From positions 2,950,501 to 3,014,500 of the forward strand of contig NZ_CP096147.1 in NCBI RefSeq assembly GCF_026016445.1: a stretch of 64,000 bases of DNA. Direction: 5' to 3'. The position numbers were made by a program, and so were the translations under genes. A model generated the notes under the pieces. It searched no databases. It was not told the DNA's origin and saw nothing but the letters and a program-made list of their open reading frames with translations. The stretch is from Cognatishimia activa. Its GTDB lineage: Bacteria > Pseudomonadota > Alphaproteobacteria > Rhodobacterales > Rhodobacteraceae. Of this stretch, positions 62,661 to 64,000 are shown one piece after another. Within the stretch, counting starts at the first letter, position 1. Every line of letters starts with the position of its first letter.

Positions 62661-63459
62661 GACTAACGAAAACAAAGGCTTCATTCGCCGTTTCCTAGAC
62701 GCGCCAGCGGACTCCGTTGGCAAGACTGTCTTCGTCGCTGTTGCTCTGTGTCTGGTTGCTTCGATGATCGTTTCTGCAGCGGCTGTGGCCCTGCGTCCGA
62801 TCCAGGAAGTGAATGCACTGAAAGACAAGCAGATCAACATTCTGCAGGTCGCTGGCATTTATGACCCGAACCAAGATGTGGTCGAAGCATTCGCTGCGTT
62901 TGAGCCGCAGGTTGTTGAACTGGCTACTGGTGCTTTCACAGATCAGTTTGATCCAGCGAGCTTTGATGATCGCGCAGCGGCTGAAGACCCTGCAACCTCT
63001 GTCGCTCTGACAGACGATCCAGCGGGCATTGGCCGCAAAGGGAACTTTGCAACTGTTTACCTGCTGCGTGATGAAGCCGGCGCGATCGACAAGGTGATCC
63101 TGCCGATCCACGGCTACGGTCTGTGGTCTACGCTTTATGGCTTTGTGGCGCTGGAAGAGAACGGCAACGACATCTTCGCGCTGCAGTTCTACGAGCACGC
63201 TGAAACACCTGGCCTGGGTGCGGAAGTCGACAACCCACGCTGGAAAGCGCTGTGGAACGGCAAGAAGCTGACAGACGCAAACGGTGATCTTCAGATCAGC
63301 GTTTCCAAGGCCGCTCCTGCGACAGGTGCTGACTATCATATCGATGCACTGGCCGGTGCAACGCTGACTTCTGTTGGTGTGCATAACCTTGTGCAATTCT
63401 GGATGGGTGAATCTGGTTTCGCTCCATTCCTGAGCAATCTTAAGGAAGGGAAGCTGTAA
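62653..63459 (+). CDS. nqrC: NqrC subunit of Na+-NQR
   Basis: 268 residues with one N-terminal membrane helix and a periplasmic FMN domain; [10 protein letters not shown] near residue 233 has the FMN-binding threonine. Stop and next start overlap (TAATG). Confidence 0.95.
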   Translation: MSETNENKGFIRRFLDAPADSVGKTVFVAVALCLVASMIVSAAAVALRPIQEVNALKDKQINILQVAGIYDPNQDVVEAFAAFEPQVVELATGAFTDQFDPASFDDRAAAEDPATSVALTDDPAGIGRKGNFATVYLLRDEAGAIDKVILPIHGYGLWSTLYGFVALEENGNDIFALQFYEHAETPGLGAEVDNPRWKALWNGKKLTDANGDLQISVSKAAPATGADYHIDALAGATLTSVGVHNLVQFWMGESGFAPFLSNLKEGKL

Positions 63460-64000
63460 TGGCGCAGACACGCAGAACCATGCTGATCGACCCATTGGTC
63501 GATAACAACCCGATCACCTTGCAAGTTCTGGGCATTTGTTCCGCGCTTGCGGTGACCTCTTCCTTGCAGGTTGCGCTGGTGATGACCATCGCGGTGACCT
63601 TAGTGACAGCTTTTGCCTCCATGTTCATCTCGATCATTCGCAACCAAATCCCAGGTTCCATCCGGATCATCGTTCAGATGATCATCATCGCGAGCCTCGT
63701 GATCCTCGTTGACCAAGTCCTGAAGGCCTACGCCTTTGAGATTTCCAAGACCCTGTCGGTCTTTGTGGGCCTGATCATCACGAACTGTATCGTGATGGGC
63801 CGTGCCGAAGCCTTTGCAATGAAAAACCCACCGCTTGATAGCTTTATCGACGGTGTTGGCAACGGTTTGGGCTACGGCGTGATCCTGATGCTCGTTGGTT
63901 TCTTCCGCGAACTCTTTGGGTCCGGCAGCCTCTTTGGCGTGACCATCCTGGAAACCGTCAACAACGGTGGCTGGTATGTGCCAAACGGCATGCTGCTGCT
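63459..64000 (+). CDS. nqrD: NqrD subunit of Na+-NQR (partial)
   Basis: The first 180 residues are visible before the right edge. [25 protein letters not shown] and [18 protein letters not shown] are NqrD segments; the cysteine in ITNCI binds the iron shared with NqrE. ATG overlaps the nqrC stop by one base. Confidence 0.95.
   Translation, partial: MAQTRRTMLIDPLVDNNPITLQVLGICSALAVTSSLQVALVMTIAVTLVTAFASMFISIIRNQIPGSIRIIVQMIIIASLVILVDQVLKAYAFEISKTLSVFVGLIITNCIVMGRAEAFAMKNPPLDSFIDGVGNGLGYGVILMLVGFFRELFGSGSLFGVTILETVNNGGWYVPNGMLL

Noticed and set aside
61818..62858. 346-residue minus-strand frame rich in Arg, His and Gln over nqrB-nqrC
   Set aside because: It is the antisense of well-conserved nqrB and nqrC; its composition is not that of a protein.

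Overview
The window looks like a genomic island plus a stretch of core genome from a marine alphaproteobacterium, most likely a Rhodobacterales (Roseobacter-type) bacterium. The evidence is indirect: Tat-exported c-type cytochromes and multicopper oxidases, a CbtBA cobalt transporter behind a cobalamin riboswitch, DUF411, DUF1636 and DUF3047 proteins, and a full-looking nqr operon with apbE and nqrM. No rRNA, tRNA or CRISPR array was seen.

Layout. 0-2.7 kb (minus strand): a partial IscU/NifU scaffold, a LuxE-like adenylating enzyme and a membrane-anchored LuxR regulator. 2.8-8.6 kb: a MerR-controlled metal block (transglutaminase-like protein, MerR sensor, Sco1, DsbB, DsbA, PCuAC, second Sco1, cation efflux protein, DUF411). 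9.1-11.3 kb: DUF1636, cobalamin riboswitch, cbtB, cbtA and a His-rich exported protein. 11.4-16.3 kb: mntR divergent from a di-haem cytochrome/peroxidase-like gene that is translationally coupled to a phosphonate-type ABC transporter. 16.5-22.4 kb: L,D-transpeptidase, Crp-type regulator, YHS protein, TVP38 membrane protein and a two-component system. 22.4-28.3 kb: an exported redox operon (L,D-transpeptidase, cytochromes c and c', di-haem cytochrome, multicopper oxidase, ScsC/DsbA-like protein) ending in a truncated multicopper oxidase. 28.3-31.2 kb: a mercury operon (merR divergent from merTPFA) that abuts the truncation. 31.4-40.3 kb: EF-hand protein, ccmFGHI, ScsB/DsbD-like protein, a further transpeptidase, small lipoproteins and copZ. 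40.4-43.4 kb: copA and cueR. 44.4-54.2 kb: a Tn7-like transposition module (tniQ divergent from tnsA-tnsB-tnsC) with an AAA+/M41 zinc-protease fusion and a partner gene, and a family of TTGCGAAAA repeats in its non-coding DNA. 54.5-57.7 kb: a coupled four-gene operon headed by an FAD oxidase. 57.8-64 kb: CBS protein, nqrM, apbE and nqrABCD (nqrD cut by the window end).

How the parts fit. Most of 3-43 kb handles copper, mercury and cobalt, and probably manganese, at the cell envelope: metal sensing (three MerR proteins, MntR, riboswitch), export (CopA, CDF, Mer), periplasmic chaperoning (Sco1, PCuAC, CopZ), oxidation (multicopper oxidases), electron-carrying cytochromes, and the thiol and haem-attachment machinery they need (Dsb/Scs, CcmFGHI). 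Seven MerR-type promoters, each with a 19-base spacer, tie the copper, efflux and mercury blocks together.

The two most unusual assemblies are the Tn7-like module, whose TnsA lacks the usual (Q/E)xK catalytic residues and which sits beside a soluble FtsH-like protease, and the MntR-linked di-haem protein plus PhnCDE-type transporter, a candidate redox-coupled metal importer.
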